From positions 10,610,901 to 10,674,900 of the forward strand of contig NC_087082.1 in the NCBI RefSeq assembly GCF_026151205.1: DNA of 64,000 nt. The letters run 5' to 3'. The translations under genes were made by a program, and so were the position numbers. The DNA is from Bolinopsis microptera. Its lineage: Eukaryota; Ctenophora; Tentaculata; Lobata; Bolinopsidae. Under the pieces are notes generated by a model that did not search any database, was not told the DNA's origin, and was given only the letters and a program-made list of their open reading frames with translations. Positions 22,807-33,600 of the stretch are shown here, one piece after another. How positions within the stretch are numbered: the stretch's first letter is position 1; every line of letters starts with the position of its first letter.

Positions 22807-23172
22807 GCTCAAGCTCCTTCCAATAAGGCTCTAGGATCTCCAACCATTATGTACAATAGCCACGAGAGACAGAAAAATAATTTATACAATAAAAGGAATG
22901 TAGAAGTGGAACATGGGACGTTTACACCGATAGTCCTATCAACCACTGGGGGTATGGGAAGGGAAGCTAATAAGTTCTTCAAGAAATTAGCGGAAAAACC
23001 TTCTAGGAAATCAGGCCAATGATATAGTGAGGCAATGACATTTATTAGGAAGAGAGTAAGATTTGACCTTTTGAGAACAACAGTCATAGCTCTTAGAGGA
23101 GAGAGAGGGTTAAAAAGTAGTAGTGCAGTAAAAATAGAAGAATTAGATATAAATTTGGAGCCAGTTCTTTAA
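22807..23172 (+). pseudogene. LINE C-terminal region, 3' part of the split copy
   Basis: Resumes the frame broken at 17806: HAQAPSNKALGSP, YNSHERQKNNLYNKR, VEHGTFTPIVLSTTGGMGREA, KFFKKLAEKPS, an in-frame TGA, then FIRKRVRFDLLRTTVIALRGERG and a stop near 23172. Together with 16990-17806 this is one old LINE tail, interrupted by about 5 kb of later insertions. Confidence 0.75.
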
Positions 23173-23695
23173 ACTGGCTTACTTAAAGGGTGTTTATAAA
23201 TTTTATGTAGTTTTCTATTGCATTTATATTGAATTTTTATATAGGGTAATTGTTATATTATGTGTATATTGTTTGAAATTCTTCTTTTTTAAAGATTAAG
23301 ACCAGATCTGCTCACTTTGAACAAATCTGAGCCGTAATTGGTAAAACCATTAAGTATACAAGGATACAAGGATACAAAAGTGATAATTACTTTATTGAGT
23401 ACACAATAGTTGTAATTCTGAAATAATTTAAGTTACACAATTCTAATTATTTACAAGTGTGTAGGGATAATTCAGATATGTTATATAATGCTAGTTTTAG
23501 AAAAATAAAACGAGTTTGTATGGTTCAATTTTATTTTAAGGTCCTATAGCATTGTGCACTTGCCAGTATTTGAGTGGAAATCTGGGCTCTTATAATAGGC
23601 GGTATATTGTTCGTTCACAGAGAGAATTGAATGGATTGCTCTTGCTGTGGCAGTGAGTGTGGTAGGATCTAGAGTTTTGTTGGAGAGCAAACCGA
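23173..23695. other. Non-coding stretch
   Basis: Probably the 3' UTR of the plus-strand LINE (up to about 23370, ending in repeated ACAAGGATACAAGG) followed by the 3' UTR of the next, minus-strand LINE. Nothing else seen. Confidence 0.4.
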
Positions 23696-24106
23696 CTAGG
23701 TCAGTAATGTTTTGGGGATGGAAATTGAATTTTCCCTAACTGAGGAGTAGAGCAAACAGTCAATCAATACGTGACTTTCGTCCTCAATAGGCTTGAGCCC
23801 TTTGCTGAAAAAGCAGTAGGTGCACCAAAGTTCTTCTCTTGGTACAAGGGGGGTTTCGTATCTGCCCCTTTTGATGTAGAGGTTGTGGCAGCTGATACGA
23901 AACCTTGTCAGACTTTTTCGAACATCAGGTATTTTGATCATTTGTAGATATGCCTCTGGTTCGAAATCATGTTTAATTAAGTTATAGAATTCTAGTTTTG
24001 GCGAGGAGGCCTTGGCAGCTTTCCAGGTTTTCACGAATTCTTCCCTCATGATATGACTGATAGCTAGGCTCACGATATCGTGAGATTCTCCGCGAGATTT
24101 CGGCAC
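23696..24106 (-). pseudogene. LINE ORF2 C-terminus with Cys/His motif
   Basis: The protein has LTRFRISCHNLYIKRGRY, then CTYCFFSKGLKPIEDESHVLIDC, a C-x2-C...H-x4-C arrangement typical of the end of many LINE ORF2 proteins. It shares strand and order with the RT pieces at 24892 and 25840, and I interpret the three as one decayed LINE. Confidence 0.7.
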
Positions 24107-24891
24107 CCTCTTTCAGCACTACATATTCGGTCGCGCTTGCATTTTCATCGCTTTCCAGTGTGTTTATTCACTGTACTGTCTAAGTCTTAAAGGATACTAG
24201 TTGTTATAAGATCAAGATTCACAGTGGTTACTATAGTTACCATGGTTACCATTAAAGGAGGTACTATTCCTGGCTACAGTCTACTCCATCTTTCTCAGAA
24301 TATACTTGATACTGCCATAGGCATAGTGAATATTTCTTCATTAAAAGTTTGAGAAAGGGTCTCTTCAACTGGAGAACTGACTTATTAATCCTAGCAGGTA
24401 ATTAACTCTGGATCCTCATCACATTGATTCCATTCTAAATTCTAGCCATAAACAAAACAAACATTACCAGATAACTCCGTTTACAATAATTTGACATGTT
24501 CCAGGCTTACCATAATTACAATATGTAACATAATATAATTCATAAAAATACGCACGTAAATTTTTCGTTATTTATGGATCCAATAACAGTGACTTACTTT
24601 TCGCTTACAAAGGGACTCGCGAAATCTTTTTAAATAGAAAATAATCTGTGGGGCAAGAAATCTTGCAGGCTGGGGGAAAGGGGGGGGGGAGTACATTTCG
24701 CCACTGCACGTGACACGTGAAAATCGCACTTTTAGTGTCAAAATCCAATCTCATCGCACTTTTTTTAGAATCTTGATAGGGGGGAAGATGAGGGGGTGAA
24801 GTTGTATTTGGTGAGAAGCTTTGAGATGATGGTATACCAAGGAAGTCCCAACATGATTTGTTCGTGAAATACAGCATAGAGTAGTTCGTTT
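24107..24891. other. Interruption in the minus-strand LINE
   Basis: Separates two coding pieces of the LINE. It contains G-rich runs (24672-24690 and around 24780) and an apparently non-coding AT-rich part. Probably an inserted or rearranged segment; I could not define termini. Confidence 0.4.
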
Positions 24892-25701
24892 TCAGGCTTC
24901 AAAGAATAGGGGGTGGCGCCCGCTTTCGCCCCAGCAACCTATATTTGATGCTTTTGAATGGACAGACAAAGACCACTTGATAAACTTTAGGTGGAATTTT
25001 TCATAGTGGTCTTGTGCAATGTACTTCAAGGTATGCTGGGGGTCATCTATTTTTGAAAGGTATCTCATGGTTTTTGAGCAGGGGCATAAGACTTGATAGC
25101 CATAAAGCAGGATTGGTTTTATTAAGGAGTCAAATAGAATATAATTAAGGGCACAGTGAGAGAGGGCATCCTTAACTATTTTGCCTTTGAGGCCATAGAG
25201 AGCGCGGAGAGCCTTGGCCCTCAGCTCAGAATTTGCTGCTGTAAACGATCCATTTCTGTGGAATATTATGCCAAGATAGCAGTATTTATCGGTGTGCTGG
25301 ATGGGCTGACCTCCCAATGTGAATGTTTCATAGGACTGCTTTCGTTTGGGAGGGCTGAATATTACAATCTTAGTTTTCTTAATATTTACTTCAAGGCCCA
25401 TGGAGTTACAGAAATCAAATAGAATGTTGATATTGACTTGCAAGGCCTCAGGACTTAGAGCAAGAAGGACAAGATCGTCAGCCCACAGCAGATACAGTGA
25501 TATCAGAACGTCAGCAAGAACTGGATAGTCACCAACAGATTTCAGGAGAGATGAAAAGTCATTAATGTAGATTTTTAAAAAGTCTGGTGATAGGGGGTGT
25601 CCTTGCTCCGTTCCTTTGCCAATATCAATTTTAGGCGACAAGAGTTTGGAAATTTTTATATGGGCAATAGAGAAAAGACAATTTTTTTTGAGAAAAGACA
25701 A
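24892..25701 (-). pseudogene. LINE reverse transcriptase, middle part
   Basis: RT blocks: GTEQGHPLSPDFLKIYINDF (motif B), YLLWADDLVLLALSPEALQ (motif C, ADD), GLEVNIKKTKIVIF, YCYLGIIFHRNGSF and KPILLYGYQVLCP. The next block, NIGCWGESGRHPLFFEA, marks the end of this piece. The copy is interrupted on both sides. Confidence 0.8.
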
Positions 25702-25839
25702 TTTTATTATTTATCACCAATTCAATACATAATCAATAAATATATATCCGAATAAATTTGATTAAAAATTAAATGATACAAGTATGCTAGCAGCTAGCGC
25801 GCTTATATTTGATAAATATTCACGCTGTTAAAATGGGTT
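25702..25839. repeat. Small insertion bounded by short direct repeats
   Basis: A 16-base direct repeat (GAGAAAAGACAATTTT, around 25672-25705) lies at one end and a 13-base one (ACGCTGTTAAAAT, around 25822-25850) at the other, inside the LINE RT. It looks like a small insertion with local duplications. Confidence 0.4.
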
Positions 25840-26290
25840 TTACGCTGTTAAAATAGAGTTTTTGTACATATCACTAAGGCAGTTGAGGAAGTTACCGGTT
25901 AATCCAAGGCATGTAATTTTGTGCAGAAGGAGGTCCCTACATACAGTGTCAAAGGCCTTTCTTAGATCAACAAAGCATGCATAAAGACGAGCCTTTTTAG
26001 CTTTTGTGTATTTGTCAATGACTGTCTTGAGGGTGAAAACGTGATCATTAGTTTGGGCACCTTTCGAAAATCCAAGCTGTTCTTTTGGGTCAGGACAGTA
26101 GAGCTTTTTGAAGTGTAACAGACGTTCAAGTAAGATGCTAGAGAACAGCTTACCCATTCAACTGCCAACTGCTATTGCTCTGTAATTGTCTGTGCTGAAG
26201 GGGTTGCCTGATTTGTAGATAGGAGTGATAATACTGGTATGCCATGGATAGTAGCCTTAATAACCTTAAAAGCTTCAATAAGGTCCCCAC
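25840..26290 (-). pseudogene. LINE reverse transcriptase, N-terminal part
   Basis: Reads PIYKSGNPFSTDNYRAIAVGS, an in-frame TGA at about 26158-26160, then GKLFSSILLERLL, QLGFSKGAQTNDHVF and ACFVDLRKAFDTVCRDLL (motif A). Upstream coding is lost at about 26290. It is the first part of the LINE continued at 24892 and 23696. Confidence 0.75.
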
Positions 26291-27404
26291 GTATTCACCG
26301 CTCTGATGTCATAAATTAAATTAAACTTTACTTTTACCTTTACTTTATATCATGTGATCGAGTTATAGTATAGTGCGATGCACTAGCGCACTATATTGGG
26401 CTGCGCCACGCATCTAATATTGTTTCTCAGCTCTTCGCTAAATCACATGATGACATGTCAGATCTTTTGAGCGTGCAGCCGAGGGCTATGCTCATATAGT
26501 CCATTGTTAAAAATTAGCATAAAATGCAGTTAAATTTGCGATTAACTGGCACCGTAAAATATGTTACATGGCCAAAACTTGACGAATGTTATTCGTATAA
26601 ATTTCTTCGAAGTAGCGCCCAAGGCAATTGCTACAAAGTTGTTTTACCGCCGTGAGGCGGGAGCGCGCTACTGCAAGCACAAGGGCTCTGGATAGAGCAA
26701 ATATATGTGTTATGTGAAGTGATTTGAAAATTAAATAGGTGTCAGGTAAATATTAAAAACTTGCTGCAAAGCCGGGCCCGACAGCTGAGCCGTGCATATT
26801 ATAATAGACGTGCGCTTATTTTGTATTTTAACTGATTTATACCGCACTGTAAAATCGAGCGCTACATAAACAACCAGCTGTTTTAAATCCCTTATATTTG
26901 TTTTCATTGAATTTTAAGATTACTTCTTCTCACTATTTTGGATTTGATTTCGAATTTTGTTTCATAATCACGTGACCTCATGCTCATAATCACATGAACT
27001 CAGACCCAATCAATTGGGTTCTGGCCCGGTCAGCCCCCTTTAAACTGATCTTGAGGTGACATACGACACCTCATTTACCCAATCAATGTCTGGAAAGCTG
27101 CAAATTGTCACATGCCAATGACTTAAGATTCTTAAGAAGTTGTGCGAGATGACGACACATAGAGGCTGCAGAATTATGAAATATGAGGACTACCAGATCC
27201 TGGTGAACCAAAGCAATCCATGATATCACGACAGGCCCTACAGTTTGTGCTACAGAGAAAATATGTGATCTGATCCGATCTGAACATACGAATGTTAGTA
27301 GCTAGTGATGATTACAAATTTCGACACGATTGGCAATGTACTGCAAAGAAAGCAAGAATTTTATTGAATATCTAACATGTTGATATTATTAAGTTACTGC
27401 GTAC
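26291..27404. other. Non-coding stretch with small hairpins
   Basis: No gene. Holds the perfect 9-bp hairpin TATAGTGCG/CGCACTATA at about 26363-26389, within weaker outer arms ATCATGTGAT and AATCACATGATG, and the third copy of the dispersed hairpin repeat. Confidence 0.45.
26657..26699 (+). repeat. Dispersed hairpin repeat, copy 3
   Basis: Nearly identical to copy 1 at 4599 (GCGCGCTACTGCAAGC followed by the GCTCT-GGAT-AGAGC hairpin) although 22 kb away. Downstream TATGTGT is also shared in part. Confidence 0.55.
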
Positions 27405-27688
27405 CAGTGGCGTAACGTTGCCTGTTGGCGCCCCCCGCCGAAAAAGCGTCCCCCGTTGGCGCCCCTCCCCTTATTGTGCCCCTCCCTAAAATTGAACAAA
27501 TTAGGTAATTTAGGAGGATATGCCGGTAAAATCTCTAAAAAAGTGTTTATCTAGAGCAAAACGCGCAGTTTTGCTAGTACTTTAGTTAAGTTTTCGAAAT
27601 TGTCCCACATTCAAACGACAATTTTGTGCCCCCCTAAGACGGCGCCCCCCGCACAGCGGGGTCAGCGGGGCCCTTGGTTACGCCACTG
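27405..27688. mobile_element. hAT-like MITE with probable 8-bp target duplication
   Basis: Ends CAGTGGCGTAAC and GTTACGCCACTG are exact inverted repeats with the CAG...CTG termini usual for hAT elements. Flanks CTGCGTAC (27397-27404) and TTGTGTAT (27689-27696) match at five of eight sites, and all three differences are C to T. The interior is rich in GGCGCCCC strings and has no ORF. Confidence 0.7.
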
Positions 27689-27990
27689 TTGTGTATGTCA
27701 CGTCCAAACTTTCCTTTTGAGCTTTTGTCAGTGTCCAGATTTTTTCATTGGTAGAGCAGTGCCGATTTGCATTTTTGTTTAACTGATCTCATGCTTCTCT
27801 TTCCGGCTAATAACACTCATTTTGGAGGGACAAATACCTAACAACCGGCACTTACTTGTGTTTTGTTATGGCTATTAGGCGGCTGTTAGAGGTCTGTTAG
27901 TTTTACAGCCGCTAATAGCTTAAATATTATTTAGTCATCATTTTGAGACAAAAAAATTGAGTGACTCATTTCAATTTATCCCCTATTTAG

Positions 27991-28653
27991 ATGGCCCCGG
28001 ATAAATTGAGACCCGGTGGTGAGTCTGCAATTGAACTTTGGGAAACTTGTGATCCTGATAATTGGGCGGAAGCACTAAATTCTTATGATGATTCTTGTGA
28101 ATTTACTCAGAAGAGCTTGAAAAACTCTCAGTTAAAGCTATCAAAAAAGTCGTTTCTTGATGATGATAAATGGAAAGAGGAGAGTCTTCCAAAGCTGATA
28201 GTCTCTAAAAAAGTGATCACCCTGCCACAGTTGGAGCGGTTGATGGTATGGAAACTGAGACGAGGACAGTTCCGTCCCACATTAATGGGGTTGATCAGGA
28301 GAAACTCTCCAAATAATGTAGAAGATGTAACAAATAAAGCAATCACTCTAGTATTGGAATCAACTAAAAATGTTACTGAAGCATTCAAGGTTCTTGAAGG
28401 TCTCCACGGGGTCGGACCTGCTACAGCGAGTCTTATTCTATCTGTTATCCAGCCCAGTGAAGTGCCATTTATGTCAGATGAAGCTATGGATGCTTCAATA
28501 GGATTGCCAAGATCTTATACAGCAAGCAGATGTAAGAAGTTTCGTGTAGCAATGACAGCTAAAGCAAAGGAGTTGGGCGATGAATGGAATGTTAGTCTTG
28601 TCGAGAAAGCTCTGTTTACTGCCGCTGTTTTAGGAAGGCAGGAGCTGAAATAA
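27991..28653 (+). CDS. Conserved helix-hairpin-helix protein, single exon
   Basis: 220-residue ORF, the only unbroken non-transposon ORF of this size in the left half. A classical HhH element, LEGLHGVGPATASLILSV (about residues 133-150), is followed by VPFMSDEAMDAS, whose Asp sits where HhH-GPD glycosylases place their Asp. The basic segment MVWKLRRGQFRPTLMGLIRRNS precedes it. HhH motifs bind DNA backbone without sequence specificity, so a DNA-binding or repair-related role is plausible, but I do not know a characterised orthologue and the catalytic-site resemblance may be superficial. The start is the first ATG (27991). It directly follows TTTATCCCCTATTTAG, which resembles a 3' splice site, so an upstream exon cannot be excluded. 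Confidence 0.72.
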   Translation: MAPDKLRPGGESAIELWETCDPDNWAEALNSYDDSCEFTQKSLKNSQLKLSKKSFLDDDKWKEESLPKLIVSKKVITLPQLERLMVWKLRRGQFRPTLMGLIRRNSPNNVEDVTNKAITLVLESTKNVTEAFKVLEGLHGVGPATASLILSVIQPSEVPFMSDEAMDASIGLPRSYTASRCKKFRVAMTAKAKELGDEWNVSLVEKALFTAAVLGRQELK

Positions 28654-29151
28654 TTTCTGTGTAATTTTAGTGAGATATTATGAACAATACGCTAGTGGTT
28701 ATATAGAGCAATGGGATATAAATTATCTATTGATCCATTGTTTCTATTTCTTAAATCTTTATCAATTCTATTAGTAACTTGTGAGCGCATACTTTTATGT
28801 GATTAAGTTATACTAAGTAAGTTAAATTCTATTAATTTCATTTTTCATTTTATAATTATTTTCGATAAACTTATTTCATAATTTTAACAATTATCATAAT
28901 TTTGTCGACTTTATTTTGCTGCATTTTTTCGCTTTGGTGTACAAATCGAAATGACATTCTTGCTGTCACTGTCTCTCTCTCTCTGTTCTGGTCAACAGTT
29001 TCTGGCCTCTTACTATAAAGAAGGAGACCCTATCACCGTGCCCACAGAATGCAACTCCTGCTAGCTGCATTCCAGGACTCCCAAAGTATATACGAAATCA
29101 TAGAATAATAAATATCAATGCAACAGACCTCTGGAGTCTTGAAGCTGTCAC
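28654..29151. other. Non-coding spacer
   Basis: Probable 3' flank of the HhH gene; a short CT run at about 28972-28984. It ends at the GTCAC target duplication of the copia element. Before that insertion it was continuous with 41136 onwards. Confidence 0.5.
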
Positions 29152-29316
29152 TGTTAACTTTAAATGGATCACTATGCAATGAAACACACCAGTTGTTACA
29201 AGTAATTATCAAACCCCACAGACAACATGTTTGTGGTACATTCTGAAATAGAACACAATTAGTATATAATATATCGACTATCATAAATATATAAACCAAA
29301 TATATAGCAATTCACA
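29152..29316 (-). repeat. Copia 3' LTR
   Basis: Starts TGTTAACTTTAAATGG and ends ATATAGCAATTCACA as read on the plus strand. 164 of 165 bases equal the other LTR; the single difference lies in the ATATA(A/T)TATATCG segment. Confidence 0.95.
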
Positions 29317-29588
29317 ATTTCCCGTTCTTTCTTAAAAAGGCTTTGAAAGATTTAAAATATTAAATATAAAATAAAGGTGTCACAAGAAAGACTATAATCT
29401 TTCTAAATATAACTTCCCTCTTTGTGGATACATGCACAACATGTAATAGAAAATCGTTTTAAACGAACACATTATATATATATCACAAATACCAATATAT
29501 TCACTCTTTTAACTTCTTTAAGTTTCAAATTATTAAGATTATTAAAATCCTTCACACACAATATTAAAAACTTTGAATACAATGTTTA

Positions 29589-30112
29589 TTATTGGAATAC
29601 AATTCTAAACAGTTCATTGTCAAATTCTCCTGATGACAATACCTCCCGTAGCAGTGAAGTTGGAGCTCCAGCTTTAGTCAAACAATCTGCAAGCTGTTTC
29701 TTTGTTGAAATCTAACGAACTGTCATTTCACTATTGTTCACTCGCTGTCTCAGGCAAGCTATTGGTATCCTCAATCCCTTGTCATCAACATTTTTCGAGG
29801 TTTGGATAGCATCAGTTTCAAATCAAATCATCATGTAGAGACTTGCAATCAGTCATTACAATGACATCTAGTTTTCCAGATAACATGATCTCACTCAGCT
29901 GAGCTTGGATCAACTCACATGTTTCCACTGCTTCGATCATTGCCCAACTCTCCGCTGCTAAAGTACTTTTACATACTCTCCGGATTTTTCTACTCTGCCA
30001 TGTAATGGGGCAAGATTTTCCTGTAAGCGAAACAAGGAAAATTATGAAGCCTCCCTGAGAGCTACCGTCCTTCAAGTTTCCATACGATGCATCACAGAAA
30101 ACCACTAAGACT
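29589..30112 (-). pseudogene. Copia RNase H and C-terminus
   Basis: Continues pol across the gypsy insertion: VFCDASYGNLKDGSSQGGF, STLAAESWAMIEA and MTDCKSLHD, the copia RNase H. A 16-base insertion after SLHD shifts the frame at about 29810-29825. A TAG replaces the expected Trp codon of the VRWIS motif at about 29712-29715. The tail (KKQLADCLTKAGAP) is still readable, ending near 29589. Confidence 0.85.
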
Positions 30113-30229
30113 TGTTGTAGCGTGAGCGTAGAAATAAAACAAGTTGTTAACACGTAATCATAGAGGCTAGGGAAGAACAAATCGTTAATAACAAATTATG
30201 ATAGCAATCAATGTTCAATATATATAACA
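30113..30229 (-). repeat. Gypsy 3' LTR (117 bp)
   Basis: As read on the plus strand it begins TGTTGTAGCGTGAGCG and ends ATATATATAACA. Identical to 34767-34883. The 467 bases between this LTR and the ORF stop (30230-30696) are non-coding and GC-rich near 30290-30375. Confidence 0.95.
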
Positions 30230-30696
30230 ATCTCCCTTCGGCAAGTTATAGCTAGTCGGCCGATACAACTAGCTGCGCTCGCGTTTAACACGAGGAGCTA
30301 GGCGCGCGCGCAAAATTGAGGTCAGGAGGACTGTCACTTTTTAGCGCTGACTAGCTTAACGTCGCCGCGCGTTCCATACATGTGGAACAGCTTTTGTGAC
30401 CAAACTGGTCTTTAACTTTAACTGTCAGAAAACAGACATAAAAAATACTTTCTCCCCACAGGTCGGGACAAAATTAGCAACATTTTGCTTCTTAAACGTT
30501 AAAAACTTGTAACTCATATTTCCATAAAATTGGATTAGCCACGTTCTCTGTCGAATTATTAAAATACATATAAGTTAAATCAGGAAATCTGTAAAATTTA
30601 AAATAATGAGTGACTCTAAAAATGTGATAAAAACAGCGGTTTGACAAATATTACAACATACGGGTTTACAATGATTTCAGTTCGTGATTACTCATT

Positions 30697-33600
30697 CTAA
30701 CTCATGGTTTTCATTTTAGTGATAGCATCACTCTTAGCACTTCTGGTTGGTCCCAAACGCGGTTCAGGTAAGGGTGCACCACCTGTAGCTGTAGGTTTGG
30801 ACAACTCAGACACCCGGACTTGCTTGTCGTTGGTTTTCAGGGGGGAAGCAACTTTCGGTTGAGGACGCTCAGTCACTTTAGCCGGTGAGGTATCCTTGAC
30901 TGGGGACGCTGGTTTCGCCACAGCCTCAAGTCTGTTGCCGTTCGGAACTCCTAGGTTTAGTGCATTCATTCTCCGTCTTTCCCTTGTTTCATGCAGCTTC
31001 TGGAACTTAATGTCAGAGCGAGCTATCTCTCTGGTTAACAGCGTTTTTTGCGGTTTTATTGCGTCAGCGTGTTGGACCACGTAATTGTTCGAATTATCAC
31101 CGAGTCTTTTGATTACTCTAGCTTGTTCCCAGTGGCTTTTGTCGTCCATTTTGGCGAAAATGAGCTGATTTTCCCGGAACTCTCGAGTTCTGGGGTGTTC
31201 GTTAATTGCAACTTGCAGTTTCTCAGATTGCAATTCCTGCTCCCTCATCCGATCGGTTGGTTTGATTTGGTGTAGTTTAGATCGCAGAGTTCTGTTGAAC
31301 GCTAACACAGCTGGTGTTTGACCAGTAGACGAATGGGGTGTGTTGCGGTAAGTTAGCAGAAAATCGTTCAGATTCTTGCACACGTCCTTACTGGTTACAG
31401 ACATCTTTTTCAGGGCGGATTTAAACGACTGAACAAGTCGTTCGCAGATTCCGTTTGATTTGGGAGAATACGTCGGAACAGTCACGTGCTTTATACCACA
31501 GGATTTCAGATATCCCTCAGTTTCATCCGACACGAACTGTGGTCCGTTATCCGTTACCAGACAAATTGGAATACCTGTACGAGAGAATATGAATCTAAAA
31601 GCACGTATTGTAGCACTAGATGTTGTATTTGTGTTCATTTGAACAACTTCAGGCCACTTGCTGTAAGAGTCTACTAATAATAGCCACATGCTGCCCAGGA
31701 ATGGGCCCGCAAAGTCCGCGTGTACTCTTTGGAAAGGTGCACTGGATTTAGCCCAGGGGTGGTCAACGACTTTAGTCATGTTCTTACCATACTTGGCGCA
31801 TGTCTCACACGTCCGAGCAGTATCCTCGATTTGTGTGTCAAGACGTGGCCAGTAAACGTAAGATCTGGCCAAGGATTTCATACCTGTTACTCCAATGTGA
31901 GTGGCGTGCAGAATATCCATTACAGTGCTTCTCAGTTTAGCGGGAATCACGACACGGGCTCCCCAAGTTAAACATCCAAGTTCATGGCTCAACTCGTCTC
32001 TTCTAGTCCAGAAAGCTTTGAGATCACCGTCACATTTCAGATTCTTCGGCCAACCATTCAGAGTGTATTCCAAAACTCTGCTCAGAATCGGGTCCTTACG
32101 AGTGTCGTTCGCCACTAACTCAGCATTGAGTAAAGTCTCGCTCATAGTCAGTGCAAACATATCACCAAACTCGTCTCTCTCCCTCACAGGGTGTGTTACC
32201 GATTTTGGCAGCCTGGATAACATATCAGCGTTAGCATGATCCTTGGTATTACGATATTGAATGTCATACTGGTAATTCATAAGGAATAAAGCCCACCTAG
32301 TTAACCTACCGGCAGTCATCTCTGGAATTGGCTTATCGCCAAATATACGAACCAGCGCACGATGATCTGTCACCAAGGTAAACTGTCTCATATACAAGTA
32401 AATATGTAGGCGCTTTATGGCCCACACTATGGCCAGGGCCTCTTTGTCCACTTGAGCGTAATTCCTCTCGGCCGGTGACAGGGTCCGGGAGATGAACTCA
32501 ATGGGGCGCTCATCCCCATTCAGCATAATGTGAGACAACACTGCGCCAATGCCACCGATTGAAGCATCAGTGTCCAGTTTAAGAGGAAGCTTGGGATTGT
32601 AAAAGGTCAATACACGGTTAGAAGCCAGCAGATTTTTCAATATTTTAAACGCTGTCTTTTCGGTATTTGTCCACACCCACTTTACATTCTTAGCTCTCAG
32701 CCTTTCAATTGGAGCAATCACAGACGACAAGTTGGGCAAATAGCGCCTGTAATAATTCACAGCCCCCAAAAAACTAATCAGTTCGTCCACATTCCTAGGT
32801 TCTGGAGCCATCAGCATACTCTCGACCTTGCTTTTCACGGGTTTGATCCCTTCAGCAGACACCACATGACCCAGATAGACAACTTCTTTTTGCATGAAAG
32901 AAGTTTTTTCGGTTTTACATTTAAAACCTCGCTGCTCCAACCTACTTCTGACATTATTGAGGTTGATCAGATGGTCACTCTCATTTCGACCAGAAACTAA
33001 TATATCGTCAATTCTGCAGCACGTCATAGGCACACCCCACAGAGTGTCATCCATACATGACTGGAATATAGCCGATGCACTGTTGATGCCATCCGGCAAG
33101 CGATTCCATTGATACAACCCTTTGTGCGTATTCAGGGTGGTCAAGACACGGTCCTCATTTCTTATCAACAGGTTATTATAAGCCTTTTTGATGTCAATCT
33201 TAGAGAACGTTTGTCCCCCCTGCACAGCATTCAGACATTCCTCCACGGTAGGTAGAGGGTATTGTCGGGTGCTGATACATTTGTTCAGGGTCGATTTATA
33301 ATCCCCACAAATGCGCACTGACTGCCCTCCATCCTTCTTCAAAGGCACTATGGGTGTCCCCCATGGACTGTCTTCGACTTTGGTTAGAATCTTCGCTTCA
33401 ACCATATCATTTAACTCACTTTCAACCTTGTTTCTCAAGGCATAGGGTAGACTACGGGCTTTCATCATAATAGGTTTGGAGTTGTCCTTCAGGACCAAAC
33501 TTGCCTGTACACCCTTAACTAGTCCTAAACCCGATTTAAACACCTCGCTCTGTTTTAACTGAGCGATACTACGACATTGATCAACCCGAGTACAGGTGTT

